64,000 bases of DNA from Dermanyssus gallinae (GCA_003439945.1 QVRM01005375.1:248001-312000), one strand, 5' to 3'. Positions 23,535 through 36,835 are shown, counted from the first letter of the stretch. Translations and numbers: made by a program. Notes: generated by a model from the sequence alone, not told the origin.

Positions 23535-26500
23535 GTCGTGCATGAAATACTACTCTATACTGAAGCATTATGAAATATCGCCGCTGCTCCATCTGAGCTG
23601 TGGATACGTACGCATTCGCTTGAATTTACTGTCGGAGTGATGTGCCAGTCATAGGGGCCGAGAGTGATAATATCATGTTATAAATATTTTGAAATGGCCG
23701 ATTGGGGCTGTTGTAGGAGCACGTTCACTTTGATGCTACGGCGCTATTGGTCAGTACACAGTTTGTTCTGCTGTCTTTTCAATGTTGGCCTGTCTCGTAC
23801 ACTTTATTCCCATGCAAGTGTGCCTCTATTGTTTTGTCGTAACTGTTTTTAATCGTTCGAAGTTCACATTCAGTTTCGCGCCGACTCAATTTATACTAGA
23901 TATTGAATGCTTCGAAAATATACCTTTTGTACAAAATATTTTTTGGACGATCCGTTGTCATTGTCAGCTGACAGAACGCCAGCTGCGTTTGATATCGATG
24001 TCAAGTTGATACCAGCGATGTGAGGGCAAGATTGTCCATTTATGTACAATGAATTATTTGATGAACGTATTAACTAATATATTAATTAGCAACGCACTAG
24101 CACACAAAAAGCAAGTTATAATGAAATCGGCTCTGAACGTTCTTTCCTGTACAGGGGCATTATATTTATATATATATATATATATATATAGTCGTGTTTA
24201 TTGATATTTTTTATAACTAATTAAATAATGACTTTTCGTATGTTTTTTTTTTAAATAAGGAGGGTAAATATCTCGTTCCCTAAATATAATAATATCTAGA
24301 CACGATTAAACTATATATAAAATATATACATCTATATAAAGAAAAATTAAATTAATAATTAACATTATAACAAATAAAACAAATACAACATGTACGTTAT
24401 AAACTTACAATATTATGCAAAGTAAAACGTTGGACGGCAATAGCGTGTTCTGGGCGGAATTTTCGCCGACGCAGCATAGGATATCTTTCCACGCGAGTGC
24501 ATTGGTGAAAGGGGCGGTGTTTGCATACTAGTCAAGTGAACGGGCAATTTAGCGCACACGAAGTTACTACCTCCGATGATGCTGCCGAAGCAGGAACGGA
24601 TTCTTAAACACGTTATAAATGCTTTTCGGGCTGACCCTCAGCCAAGATTTAACGTCCACGGAACTGCTTTCCACATTGCTTCATAGTTGGACCCCCATAA
24701 ATACAAATGTGCAACAGGTGGGGCTCGAACCCGCGCACCTATGTGTCTCCTCCGTTAGCGAGGGCAGTCGAATGCACTACGCCACCGGGCTCGACCTTCA
24801 ACACGTATAATTTGCGCTTACTTTACACTCTCGGGCTCTAGCAACACACTGCTTATCCGAACGCTAAAATTGTTTGGATTGTTGGACCATCTCTACCAGA
24901 CTTACATCCCAATTATTATAACGACCTGAACTCCCAGTGCGGATTGGAGATACCCACCGTTAGTTTTGTTTAGCTAGTCATTAAGCCAACAAGGCCTTGC
25001 AAAGATCTGGTGAAGCAAGCCGTTATTACAAACTTCCCGGTAGACTCCTTTTATCTTGCTGGCCCGGCAGCGACACTCGCGTACGCACATTACCACACAT
25101 TCGTTAAGTTGTCTCTGATTGTCGAAGGCAACGTTTAAGGGGTTGATTACAACCTCTTAAACTTTCTTATAGAGTGACGTAAATCGTCCATCTTTCTCAG
25201 CATCGGGTCACTGATGCAGACCTTTGTCAATCGAGTCACCGAGCAGTTGACGAAAATGCTATGGTCAATTCAGCCACAGTCGACTGTCCAATGGACTAAA
25301 CTGAGTTTGAATGAAGCATTTTCTCATCTGCACTGGTTCATAAAAAAGCGTACAAAGTTCGACCGTGAGATCAGCTGCACCCCGGATGGTCTCCAGCCAA
25401 TTTTGATGAACGAACTGCAGCTCAATCGATAGCCTGCATCGTCATGAAAACAATTCCTACTGAGAAAGGACTATGAATTATAGTGGCGTGAAGGCTTATT
25501 TTCCTCTGTATCACCTCAACGGCTGTACTGCATCCGTATCGCTCTCTCAGCTTCAGCGAGAATATTCATAAAGCGATTTTACTATGTGATTATAAACACA
25601 TACCCAAACAGGGTGCATTTTAATTAATAAACACATTATTCCAACGCTTGGACGCCTTCTCACCAGCGAACCAAAAACTTTCTCTAAAACCGGTTTGCGG
25701 AAACTGAAATATGTGATGTTCCTCGGGACAAAGGCTCGCTGCCGATAGTGCTGAGCATAGAGACAAGGTCATTTCGACATTTTAGGTATTTCTGCTGTTA
25801 AGGTTATTTACAAGCTCAGATGAACTTCTACGTCGAGCTGTTAAAGCACGCAGCTATATTGTGTTGTATCCGCAATTGCTCCTGCCACACCATGAAGTCG
25901 ACCATGAAGTTTGTTTACGAAGGTTAAGTTTTCCGGGCTTCGCATTCATATGGTATAGAAGAGCGTAATGTGGGTATGGCTGATGATGGTTTTGCTTGCC
26001 TTCTACGTTCCGCAAATTGTTGAAAGTTTTGTTATTTTCAACCGATCCAAGAACGGATACTCTACGTAACCATAGGCTACGTAACAATAGCGTAAACATA
26101 GTCTCGTGCCATTTGTCAAGCATGTATAAATGAAGCGGATATTGAGAACATGATTACATTGAGGAAATCACGCCGTTTGAATCATCGTCGGTAATCAAAG
26201 ATTCAGATGCTCGATCTGTTAGGTGGTTGTTTAAGGCGATGCGACAAATAAGATCATTTGCGGATAGATGTCATCACCCAACCGCCAGCGCTAGCCACGG
26301 CTGATGTTGTGAATAATTAAAATGCATGGTGGTAAATTGATGTGTGATTCAAGTGCTGCGCATTCATGTCGGCCCAAAAGTCGGCAACCAGCTTGTAATA
26401 TGGCAGCGCTTTCCCTTTGAATAAAGGAGACTTATCAATGTGTTGTATATCTTTGAATGCAGCGCGTCATAACTGTCGGTTATGCAACGTTGTTACTTAC

Positions 26501-28401
26501 AGCCACCGCCGATGGCAACGACAACGACGACGACTTTGCTACTAAGGGCCATTGGGACCCGCCTGCTACGGAATGCACGCCAATAATGATCGTAGAATCT
26601 GGCGGCGTGGAGGACGACCAGGACGCTAGCCAATCGGACGAGTTAAATTTAAGCCACGAGCTTAAAGAGAAAGCAGACGAGGAGTTGTTCTTCCTGCAGA
26701 CTTCGCTTAAAAAAGGATGCAGCGAGGTTGACATCTCGGCGATTCTAACTTTTCAGGGAGATCTGCTTGTTTATGCTGCAGATGCCTTGTCGCAACTGCC
26801 GAGTGAACATTTCGATACACTGATACAGGTTTGTCTTTGTTGTTAATAGAAGTGCACATTCACAGTTCCGTATGCCTCTTGCCGATTACTGTTATGCGAT
26901 GATAGTATTCTAGCTGGAACTGTTTTTGTTTTGAGTCTGCTACCATTCACATCGATACACTTCTATCGATGTGAGTGCATCTGAATTGTTCTCTGTATGT
27001 CGCGTTGATTAGCCCGTGTCAGCTACATGTACGCTGTAGAGTACAATACACAATGAGAGCTAATACAAACCAAATAATAAACATGGAAACATCAGGGCTC
27101 TATATGACAAAACGATATTGCTTTTCAAATAATTGTTCCGTTGCCATTAACTTCAGCTCACAATAGCGCTGCATTTTACCCGGGTTGCACTTCAGCCATC
27201 CGGTTCTTTCTCTGATTGCACGGCCTATGCAGTGGAGTCTACACACCGCAGAAACGTAGTCAGCAAACGGTTGCGTTTCAAAAATGCTGGAAACTCTAAA
27301 ATTTACAAATTGGAATACTGGAAATTCTAAAATTTACAAATACGAGCTATTTCTACTCGTACGTCAGCGATGTTTCGCAGACACATGCCCTGATCGTATG
27401 GTCTGTATCTGGTGGCCGGTAACTTCTACTCTCTGCTAACATGGAACACCACTGATTTGATTCCAAAGTTATCTCCATAAAATGCGCCCTTCTTAATGTG
27501 TAGTTTATGAGCATAATGGTCAATGGTAGAAGTATTGAACGTGGAAGCTAGAAAATTATTATAAGATTATTATTATTATATAATATTTATACTTATATAT
27601 TATATTTTATCTGCACATATGTATGCGTGTGTTAAGCAAAAACCTGGGATTTAAAACCTGAGTGTATCTATAGCGGCCAATCGCTATCTGTCCACAACTT
27701 TACGTAAGCAGACATTTTATTTTTGTGCAAACAAATAGACGTCTGCAATCAACATGACATGTGTTTTTTAATAGCGTTTTTGCGCATTTCAGTCACTTGT
27801 AAGGGCCGATCTCAGCCGGATGCTTCAACAAGACCTTGCCGCGCTGGGACGTCACTTACTGCAGGCGTATTTGCTGAGACTGAAAGTCATTCCCGGACCC
27901 TTGTTTATATCTTCCGTAGCAAACATCGCCTTCAAATGGCCGTATCTCTTCACGCATGGAGTGCTTCTACCATCTCTCAAGAACCTAGATCGGGATCCCC
28001 TGCTGCAGGTGCTCAACAAGGCGGTCGGATCGCTCGCTAGCACCAACACACGGCTAAATGAAACAATACTGCTAATTCTTAAGACTCTGCTTCAGCCAGC
28101 GGCAACAAAAGCTGACAGTACAATAACGGCTAAGAGGACGGAACAAGCTCTTATCCTGGTCGAGACACTCGTGGGCAAAGCTTCCTCAATTGACGTTGAA
28201 ATAGTTGCAGACCTTTGCCAGCTTTATCATAAGCACCAAATCGAACTGAGTAATAATCGGCTTTTTGCGAAAGTCACTCTCGACTGTGTTAAGCTTGTTG
28301 CCCAGTTAGGCGAAACCAAAACTGCCGTTCTTCAAGTTCTTGTAACAGTCGTCCACCCAATGGGAAAAATCATAAAGAAGGTTTCTGAAGCTAAACAGTA
28401 G
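23032..28401 (+). CDS. three-exon helical-repeat protein, FANCE-like (tentative)
   Basis: Exons are 23032-23479, 26503-26828 and 27793-28401. Donors CTTG|GTAAGC and CAG|GTTTGT and acceptors TTACAG and TTTCAG keep the frame (phase 1, then 0), giving 460 aa. The start ATG has a good context (AAACAATGG). Residues 28-33 are a His tract in a low-complexity N-terminus (1-50). Residues 51-150 hold a short conserved-looking block with an acidic stretch (FDESDTDP), and an acidic run follows near 154-160. Residues 259-460 are all-helical, repeat-like sequence with blocks such as FKWPYLFTHGVLLPSL and NETILLILKTLL. Their order and spacing recall the C-terminal domain of FANCE, the Fanconi anaemia core-complex subunit that links FANCC to FANCD2 in nuclear crosslink repair. 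The family name rests on pattern recognition only; another HEAT-like protein is possible. The gene structure itself is well supported. A polyadenylation signal lies 86 bases after the stop. Confidence 0.6.
23486..23532. repeat. (TA)n microsatellite in intron 1
   Basis: A TA run starting only a few bases downstream of the splice donor at 23480. Confidence 0.9.
24163..24190. repeat. (TA)n microsatellite in intron 1
   Basis: A short TA dinucleotide run. Confidence 0.88.
24623..24798 (-). mobile_element. tRNA-derived SINE, copy 2 (in intron 1)
   Basis: Minus-strand copy of the element at 4851. Read on its own strand it has an A-box-like TGGCGTAGTGC (one base off TRGCNNAGYGG), then the B box GGTTCGAGCCC, then the shared body and a tail ending in CAGCCCGAAAA. 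Flanks AACACGTTATAAATGC (about 24607-24622) and AACACGTATAATTTGC (about 24800-24815) look like an imperfect target duplication. It lies in the large first intron of the FANCE-like gene, in antisense orientation. Confidence 0.85.
26937..26975. repeat. 10-bp hairpin in intron 2
   Basis: CACATCGATA is followed after six bases by its exact reverse complement TATCGATGTG. Confidence 0.7.
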
Positions 28402-28486
28402 TTGTTTCCGCAAGCCGCGTCAGTCCGTAAGCAAACCTAAAATTAGTTTATTTAAATGTTGAAGAAAGGCTATGAACGCAGGCTAC

Positions 28487-28487
28487 A

Positions 28488-28492
<5 letters not shown>
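28487..28492 (+). promoter_or_regulatory. polyadenylation signal AATAAA
   Basis: AATAAA lies 86 bases downstream of the stop of the FANCE-like gene, just before a (TA)n tract. Position and sense fit its 3' end. Confidence 0.6.

Positions 28493-28541
<49 letters not shown>
28491..28541. repeat. (TA)n microsatellite
   Basis: About 50 bases of TA immediately after the polyadenylation signal. Confidence 0.92.
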
Positions 28542-28544
<3 letters not shown>

Positions 28545-30062
28545 CCTATCTTGGCTACCACATTGCACGAACGTACACACAACCTGTATGTTGAGTTCAT
28601 GTTGACTTTGAAGAACAAATAAATAGTGACGTAGTCAAAAAAAGGGCGTTATCTCTTATTTTTGAAAACCTATTTAATTTTGACATTACAAACTCCCCAT
28701 CTTTCAGTCGTTTGTCTCTATGAGGACAAACTATTGGATCTTGTGGGGACTAACTATTGGATCGTAGTGCTTTTCTCGTAGTTCTTCTATTCAGACAGTT
28801 CATTTGTACTATCAGCTTTATTACAGTGCCTGCAAAGCCGGCTGCTTTCGATCTATGAAAAAGATTTCACACTCGGCTAAAACCGTCCAGCCTCTGCTCC
28901 TGTGTGACTACTCCGGCACGAATCTAGTAATAATCGAACCCACTTTTTCTAGTGTTGTGCTAGTAGAAGACAAGTATATGCTATTACGTCGTATCTACTT
29001 TTCTAATCAACGCCATACCATGCTCATAGTAGACTTATCTGGGCGTGCAATAGCAGATAGATATCCTCAACCTGATTCACAATCAAGGAAATACATAATT
29101 TTACTCGAGCAGGATTCAATCTTACGCATGGCAAAGCCTTGTTTTAACACCGTTGCATCAACTGCCCAAGCCACTATTGCGAATTGGATACTGCTATTTG
29201 AATCTCTGAGATAAAAGTATATTTACTGTTATATCGCAGATGACTAGTCGCCCATAGTTCCCAGGTAAAATGGACATTCCGTATGGACGAAAGGTTTTTT
29301 AGGGCCAGGCCCCCAAGTGTCTCGAATACTAGCGGCACGAAAATTAATTCTAGCTGGCATAGTTATTAGTTTTCATAGGCTGGCTGGTTCTCGAATGCAT
29401 GACATTAGGACAGAGCTCAAGACCACAGCTGTAATTTCATTTTCTTCGCCATTACGGCTCTGCCGCTCTTCGCTTCTGCTACAGGAGAATTGGTGGATTT
29501 CCCAGGTGTCCACGTGTGCTTTAAGCGGACACCGGTGCTTCTCGGTTAGCTTTGCGCTCAACCTCAAACCAATGTACAAAAGTGCTTTCACCTAGTGTAG
29601 AATTCGATTTCGAGTGGTTTGTCTTGGTCCACTGGGTTCATACCCATTCCTATTTCCTCCCATACTTAAGTTCCAATCTTTCCTATCTACCAGAACTGCT
29701 GTGAGTAATACCTCGTCGGACAGGGGAGATGTTGTGGGACCCTAAAAAGACGCTGGGTGGGAGGTCCTTCTGTCGTCTTTCGCTGCCTAACCGGTTTGTG
29801 CATCCCCACATATGAGACTACTTACTGTTGATACTGTTCTATCTTGATCGCTCTTTGCCTCACTCTTAATTTTAAGGCCTTATTTCTTCACGCTTGTCCT
29901 CCTTTGGGTGGCGTTCCTGCTCTTCTCCTCTTCCACTAGAACCGGACTTGATGGCTCAGGTACTTGAGAGTTGCAGTGCTGATTATGTGACCAAGGCAGC
30001 TAATCGCCTAGGAGACAGATATGACGCGAAGTTTATGTTGTCCAGCATCGTACTTGAGAGGG

Positions 30063-30098
<36 letters not shown>

Positions 30099-30479
30099 TA
30101 TTATCAGGGGGCCAAGTCCCACAGTGCCGTAACCTGCTGGACAATGTCTTTACAGCGATCGACCTCATTTTCATTGCGATTTCTGCCAGAGCATTCTTAA
30201 GCTGGATTCTGATCCTCTAGAGGAACATGTCAACCAGTGCAAGCTCAACAAGCGCAGCGAAGACCCGCCCTCTAGATATTCGAGCCTCACTCGACGCTTT
30301 CAATAAGGATTGGCTCAAAGCCTTACCATCCACATAGTTAAGCACTATGTTGATTACAATACGTTTCGCATGGCCCTTATATTCAATAGTTAACTTAAAC
30401 GGCCAACACCCAGAGCTGCACAAGAGTTGCCTCAGCAACATCATGCCACGGTAACAAGGAACGGGCAGAAACCCTGGCA
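28542..30479. other. intergenic, no gene recognised
   Basis: A 136-codon + strand ORF (28804-29214) has no recognisable domain. A (TTA)n tract lies at 30063-30100 inside another ORF and produces its poly-Tyr run. Parts may be old retroelement sequence, but I cannot assign them. Confidence 0.4.
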
Positions 30480-30672
30480 GATATACAAGGCATGCAGAAC
30501 CGCGATCATTAAACGAGTTTTCCGGAGGGCCATTACACTAACTACCCCCGCGCCTCGCTATGTGAGATTTAGTGACGAAAAATATATTTTTTTGGAGAGT
30601 TTGGCAGAGTGGATACATAGGCGTCGCCTAAAATTAGTCCTAAAACAGACAGAGGCTATCTTGCTAATGTAG
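30480..30672 (+). pseudogene. LINE reverse transcriptase fragment
   Basis: The frame ends ESLAEWIHRRRLKLVLKQTE and then AILLM before a stop. This is the block that follows the YADD box in non-LTR reverse transcriptases (compare LTSEWMSAAGLRLAPEKSEA in the copy at 42.7 kb). The YADD box itself is not recognisable. The fragment is short and old. Confidence 0.55.
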
Positions 30673-30984
30673 AGAAAATTTGCTTTTAACTTATTGACAA
30701 GTAACGAATTTTAACTAGATTTTGTACTCGTTACCCATTTTTCATCTCAGGTTTATATAATGTGAGTGAGGTGAGAACGGTAATTCCCTTTGGAAGTTTA
30801 GTGAAGATAGTCTATAAGATTACATAGTACACACATGACCTGGAGCCGCAGGTAGTTTATGTTATTTACAGCAGTATAGTGATAAAACGAAATATAGCAT
30901 TGATGTTCAGCGCTTTCTTCGACATTACCATTAAACTAAACAGTTTAAAAATGAACAACTACCTAATCATATACAACAGTCATC

Positions 30985-31005
30985 TTATATATATATATAT
31001 ATATA
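30985..31005. repeat. (TA)n tract at the Tc1-like left end
   Basis: A TA run whose last TA is the presumed target duplication of the element starting at 31006. Confidence 0.85.
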
Positions 31006-32629
31006 AAGTGCGTTGCAAAAAATTAGCAACTCATGTTTTTGGGTGATAATTTTTTAAATTGAATAATTGAAATTTTAAGGGCATGATGTACATGACGAAA
31101 CACGGGTATGGTGTTAATTTCGTTGCAATCTAACAATCAATTCATACAAAAAATAAAAAAAAGTGTGAAAATACAGTGTTGCAAAATATTAGCAACAATA
31201 ACGCCTTACGGCGTATTCGATTCTTAGCAGGGCTGTATGGCTTATTTGATACTACATATTCTATTTTAGAAACGGGTTTTTCGTCCCTTCTTCTGAATCA
31301 AATCGTAAACTTGGTCTTTCATGGAGTTAATGAGTTGTTGTTAGTACGAAAGTGGAAAATTAGTCCATGCTTGCTGGACAGCTTCTTTGAGGTCTTACAA
31401 ATGATCATATTGTCGACCATTTGCGTAAATCTGCTTCACCAAATGTCCCCAAAGATTTTCGATGGGATTCAGGTCTGGAGTCAATGCCGGCCAGTCAAAA
31501 AAAGGCACTGCTTGTTCTTGAAAAAAAGCTATAGTGCTAGCCGAGGTATGAAACGTGGCGTTGTCTTGTTGAAAACTGCGTCAGGTCCCCCAATTCTTCT
31601 GAAATGGGCTTCTAACTGGAAACCGACGATACGCTGGTACTTGTCAGAACTGTTTCGGCCCACAATCGCGACTAGATCGGACTTCCCATTATATCCAAAC
31701 GCGCCCCAATATTTCACAGACCCACCACCGGCCACACGTTTCGAGAACCATTTAGGTTCCTTCCGTAAGTCGTGCCAATAGTACTGACAGCCGTCAGGGC
31801 CATCGAGGTTAAATTTATTTTCACCCGAGAAGACGATGTTTTTCCACTCGTTATCCCAAGTTTGGTATCTATGCGAAAATTCACGCCGTGCGACAATGTG
31901 TTTGGATTGCAGTCGCGGCATAAGCTTCCTTTTCGCGTATCGCACGTTTTTGTCAGAACTTAAAACTCGGTACACTGTAAATCGGTGCACTGGCACTCCC
32001 AAAGTAGTCCTGATCCTGGAAGAAGACATTTGGTCATGAGTAGCCAACTGTATGATCCTACGCCGATCTCGAATAGTCAAAACTGGCTTACGCCCACTGT
32101 TAGATCTGCACCTTTGGTTCACTCCAGGGTGTAAGAACCTGCTAATGGTGCTCTTATGGCATCCTTATCTGGTTCCTATAGCAGTTACTGTATGACCGAG
32201 CTCAGCATATGCCTCAAGTCTTGTCTTTTCGTTATCCGAGAGATCCTTTGTACGACCCATGGTAAAAATACGCTTCGCCGTTAGTTCGGAACAACGACTG
32301 AGCTGTAGAATATTTTGCAGCTATAGAACGATTGATTTAACTAGACAATATTCCTGACATTTGATCCGCGAGATCGTATATCAGCTGTAGTATCGACTAT
32401 CCTTTACAAACAAGAGCTGTGTTGTTAGCATGTTATTGTTGCTAATATGTTGCAACACTCTTTTTTCACACTTTTTAACTTTTTTGTATGAACCGATTGC
32501 GAGATTGCAACGAAATTAGCGCCATACTCGTGTTTCGTCATGTACATCATGCCCTTAAAATTTTAAAATATATCAAGCCGAAATTGTCACAAAAAAAATC
32601 ATGAGTTGCTAATTTTTTGCAACGCACTT
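31006..32629 (-). mobile_element. Tc1-like transposon A with long inverted repeats
   Basis: Ends AAGTGCGTTGCAAAAAATTA and its reverse complement lie at 31006 and 32629, flanked by TA on both sides. The terminal repeats extend about 195 bp (31006-31200 and 32430-32629) with scattered differences, and the GTTGCAA...ATTAGCAAC block recurs at their inner edge. The total of 1.62 kb is typical for Tc1. The transposase inside is broken, so this copy is dead. Confidence 0.9.
31266..32260 (-). pseudogene. Tc1-like transposase pseudogene
   Basis: The ancestral start is the ATG at 32260 (MGRTKDLSDNEKTR). A TAA stop lies at 32165-32167. The frame then runs through an HTH region (STISRFLHPGVNQR) to FSGENKFNLDGPDG, where the first catalytic Asp of the usual SDE motif is Gly. 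A frameshift falls just before the second catalytic block (QQDNATFHTS, readable in the shifted frame). The third block, LTPDLNPIENLWG, keeps its Glu, and further stops follow. The DD34E order identifies the Tc1 family. At least two stops, one frameshift and one lost catalytic residue make it non-functional. Confidence 0.9.
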
Positions 32630-32688
32630 TATATATATTTATTTCATTATAATTTAGAAGAATATATAAAATGCTTCACGGCGTTGCG

Positions 32689-32691
<3 letters not shown>

Positions 32692-32724
<33 letters not shown>

Positions 32725-32760
32725 AGAAAGAAAGAGAAAGAAAAGAGAGAGAGAGAGAGC
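32692..32760. repeat. (TA)n-(GAAA)n-(GA)n compound microsatellite
   Basis: A TA run at 32692-32720 passes into AGAAAGAAAG and then GA repeats. Confidence 0.9.
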
Positions 32761-34593
32761 CTTTCGGAACTCTTCTTTTTTCAATGGGCAGATTTGTCTT
32801 CTTTTGAAGTGGGAGCGACATTATTAAAAGTGGTTGTATCAAGCTTGTCCTGACACATCTTCACTAAATTTGCGATTGCGATAGCCCCAGTCATCCCACA
32901 GACAAATCAATAATACCTGTGTGTTTGGAGAAAAAAATTGTCTCTGTTGAATTCCATTATACGTTAGCTCAATGTAAGTGACAAGTAAACAACAAGTGTC
33001 GTACTAAGGATAATTGTTAAGAAATAAAATTTATTGTAATTCGTATATTTTGGCTTTCACGTTCAATTACCCATTTTCAGAAGACACTTCCGCCCGTCTG
33101 TTCCATTGCAAAAAATATTTTTTTGCCAAGTTGTACTAGATGCCAAACTTTCTTAAACGAATTCTGGGAGGCCCTGCATATGAAATGCAGGAACTCTCTT
33201 TATAAACATACGATTTCCTTTAACCTACACAGAACATTTACGCGTGGAAAAGTGATGCTCACCTACAACGGTCTATTCTCCGAAGTGCGCGATGCATCTT
33301 CCGTCCGTGTTGCAGTTTCTCAACCAAGTTTTACTTTGACAGATTGGCCATCTATTGTTTATCTCTGCAGAAAATGAATGCAATTGTTATAAAAATAGTC
33401 AGTGATATATAGTTATTGTAAATTGTAGTGCATACAACGCCCTTGATGAGTTCCCAGGAAATGATTAATGGATCATCGACGACTAGGTGTTATGTCGGAT
33501 GTGTACCGAAGTGGTTTGTAAAATATAGCTATGTCTATCTCGGAGTATTGAAGCCTAGGTGACCGGTGCTCAAGCTTACCTCTAATTGTTCCTGGGCTCG
33601 TGTGTCGCTTGCCTTGGCTATAAGGCTGCTTGTCAGTGTTGCTTATGTTTAGTGTTATTTAGGTGTGAGATAACTGCCTTGAAGCTTGATACTGATCATG
33701 TTCCTAGTCATATGTGATCGTATGGTCCACGTAACGCTTCCCCTCTACGCAGTGCACTCATTAAACTGCGTAACGTGGCTTTCTACCAAGTGGTGCACGA
33801 TAAGAATGAATGCAGCATACATGTTAGATCAAAGTTCGCAAACAAAAGGAAGAAGGCAACTAGCGTATTTGACTCAGATGCACGGCATCACAATGCAGAT
33901 AAATAATTACATATTCTTAGTCGCATAGATCAACCATTTTCCAGTAATATTTTGGGTTGTTAAGTGAGGGTCATATACTTAACTTCTAAGCTCATAGCAA
34001 ATTACATGTGGTAAGCAAAAATTCGCTAGCACTGGTGTTAGAGAAATTAGCCTCTATGGCAGTAAATGTCATTAAGTAACGAAGCTGGCAAAAAATGTTT
34101 AAAATGAAAGCAAATATGAAACGCATTTTTTTGTTACTTGAATAATTACATTTACGGATCGTTGTTGCTCTTTGTTATTAGGAGATATTGTAGAATTTGG
34201 CGTGATACGACGGGAATGTCGTAATCTCTGGATTAATTATTTTTCAAAGTGAGTGCACTTTGCAGGTTCAAAGTTAATATGTTGCTGCTGCAAAACGATT
34301 GCCACACGGTATGACGATTATGTAAATAGTATCCTCAGGCACCTCTATAATAAGGAAGTATATATGTAAACACACAATTTTATTTCATTCTAAATTGAAA
34401 CTACCTCGAAAGAGATAATAGCAAAGGTACAAAACGTTGACAGTATACAAAGTACGGTTCCACGATAGTGACTATAAACAACCTAACAATCAACTTTCAA
34501 TAAGTTGAAGGCGATTTTCAGTGTTCATGCAGAAAAGCCCAGAAAATGACATAACATCATTCATCGGGTATGAGTTTCAGAGCTAAAAGGGTG

Positions 34594-34597
<4 letters not shown>
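32761..34597. other. intergenic, no gene recognised
   Basis: ORFs of up to 84 codons show no domain. Nothing else was seen. Confidence 0.4.

Positions 34598-34662
<65 letters not shown>
34598..34662. repeat. (TA)n microsatellite
   Basis: Two TA runs split by one AAA interruption. Confidence 0.9.
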
Positions 34663-34665
<3 letters not shown>

Positions 34666-34794
34666 CCGATATTATATCTTTCAATATACAATATTTGCTC
34701 GTAGCAAAATATTTACAACAAACGCGCTCCCTTTCTAGACGTTTGTGTCAAATGCACGCGATTTACTTGACGGCGTTGTCCCTTGGCTATAAAC

Positions 34795-34966
<172 letters not shown>

Positions 34967-34992
34967 ACACGCCTCGGTTGCTTTCTTTTTCA

Positions 34993-35870
34993 GTCTCTCT
35001 CTCTCTCTCTCCTCACGTGACAATGACACACGCGCGGGCTGGCGGGCGAGCGGACGTGTAGCTCAGCGATTGACGTAACCTATTGGTTGGCCAGAGGCTG
35101 TCCTTTCTGCCGCCTGTGAGTCGGTGGGCGACGAGGACTACGAGCATTATAGCAGCAGCAGGAGGAGTAGTACTGTATCTGTACAAAAACATCGCTCATG
35201 CGTTCTCGATCGCTCTCTTGCTGCTCTCGTCTAGTATTTGAATAATTGTTGACACGGAGGAGGATCGTGATTGCTCTGGCGCATAAAGCGCCTCCTATCA
35301 CTGCACCAAGCACGATGTCCGTGTCGATGTTCGGAGAAGAGTCTCTCTCTCTCTCTCTCTATCGAGACAAATTTTGAAAAAATACAAAAATGCTCTCATT
35401 GTCGTTCGACGCCGTCGTCGCAGGAACGCGACAGCAACCGCAAACAGACACCAAACAAGTGCGCACAAATAAATTGTCGACGTCAATTGTCGCTTGGTCC
35501 ATACGCTGCTAGTGCGTGCCGTGCACGTGTCCGGAGTCTGCATTTTGTATTTTTTTTCATGTACATATATGTTATGATTTTGATTTATGGACGTGTTTAT
35601 GCTCGCCATGTTGACCGTAGCTGCTTGCTGGATAATCTTAGCTTGCACTCTCTCAGCTTGAGAACATCTTACACTTGGTATTGATGATCATTCCGTTTGT
35701 GGTACGATTTGTTTTTTTTCAAATGAGCACGTGTATGAATTTTGGTTATCCGGATTGTAGAGACCGGTGTCACGCGAATCGAGTACAGAAAGCCGAACGA
35801 GTTCGTAGCCATTCAACCGTAAACAACCAAGCGGCTATTATGTTCTCACTTCGGTCGGTCTAACATAGCA
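34993..35870. other. CT-repeat and CpG-bearing block, possible regulatory or 5' exon region
   Basis: (CT)n runs at about 34993-35011 and 35340-35361 are the kind of sequence bound by GAGA-type factors in arthropods. Between and after them lies sequence clearly richer in G+C and CpG than its surroundings (for example 35035-35070 and 35400-35545). ORFs of 116 and 137 codons overlap on opposite strands here and neither shows a domain. It may be a promoter or 5' exon of an unseen gene; that is inference only. Confidence 0.3.
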
Positions 35871-36835
35871 TTCCAACGCCGGCTAGCGCCTATAGAATAG
35901 CACACCATTTTGCAATTCCCGACAATGACCAGAATGCATCGCAACGACTAGGATCCGGATGCCCATATCGGCAAAGGCGTTACACACCGGCAGAAGGCTT
36001 TTGCTTCGAACAGCAAACACGCAGCCAACTTTGTCCAAACAGAAAATAATCAATCTGGTCTACGCATACTCTACGTTAAGGGGCTCACAAAATTAAATTG
36101 TGCGTCATTAAACGCCCGATTGCTTTTTGAATATTCAGCTATCGACACGCAGATGTAGTAAGTGATAACAATGTCTACATTATCTACATGCCAGACTACT
36201 GCTTGTGACATTATACTTATTAGCCCGGAGGCCCGTATGCGTATATTTTTGCTACGGTTTCAGGAAAATCTCTCCTGAGCCGAATGCTCAGACCAATCGA
36301 AAAGTTTCTAAGCGTCATTAAATGATAGTATGCGATAGTGCTCTCAATGGGAAATACGAGTCAGCCCAAAAATGAATTGGAAAACGCTTACATATTCTGC
36401 AATTACTGAGGGTCATACAAGAAAGACAGCATTTCTTGACTGCTGCAAATATAATGCTTAGGTCAGCTAATAAACCAACCTGCGCGCATGACATCAAGCG
36501 CTCTACCTTACTGAATTAGCCCTATGTAATGATAGTTCAGTAAACGGCATACAATTACTAGCGAATCTATGCCGTGTCAATTTCGGGCTGGCGTGCATAA
36601 AATAAATAGAAAATGATCAGAATACGTGCACGCCCGAATCGAATTGCACGTACCGTGCAAGTTATGCATGTGCTTCTTGTCAAAATTCACATCAGAAATA
36701 ATAGCGTATTCCGCCAGAAATAAATGGATATCAGGTAGATCAGATGCATAAATACTTAACAACACGTGCAAGTTACAAAACACCTTCACGGGAACCATTT
36801 ATGAAACAGGTACACCATTCCTTAAGTAGGAATTG

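Noticed and set aside
28804..29214. 136-codon ORF downstream of the FANCE-like gene
   Set aside because: No domain, and separated from the gene by its polyadenylation signal and a (TA)n tract.
31176..31781. 201-codon + strand ORF
   Set aside because: It runs antisense through the Tc1-like A transposase pseudogene and has no domain of its own.
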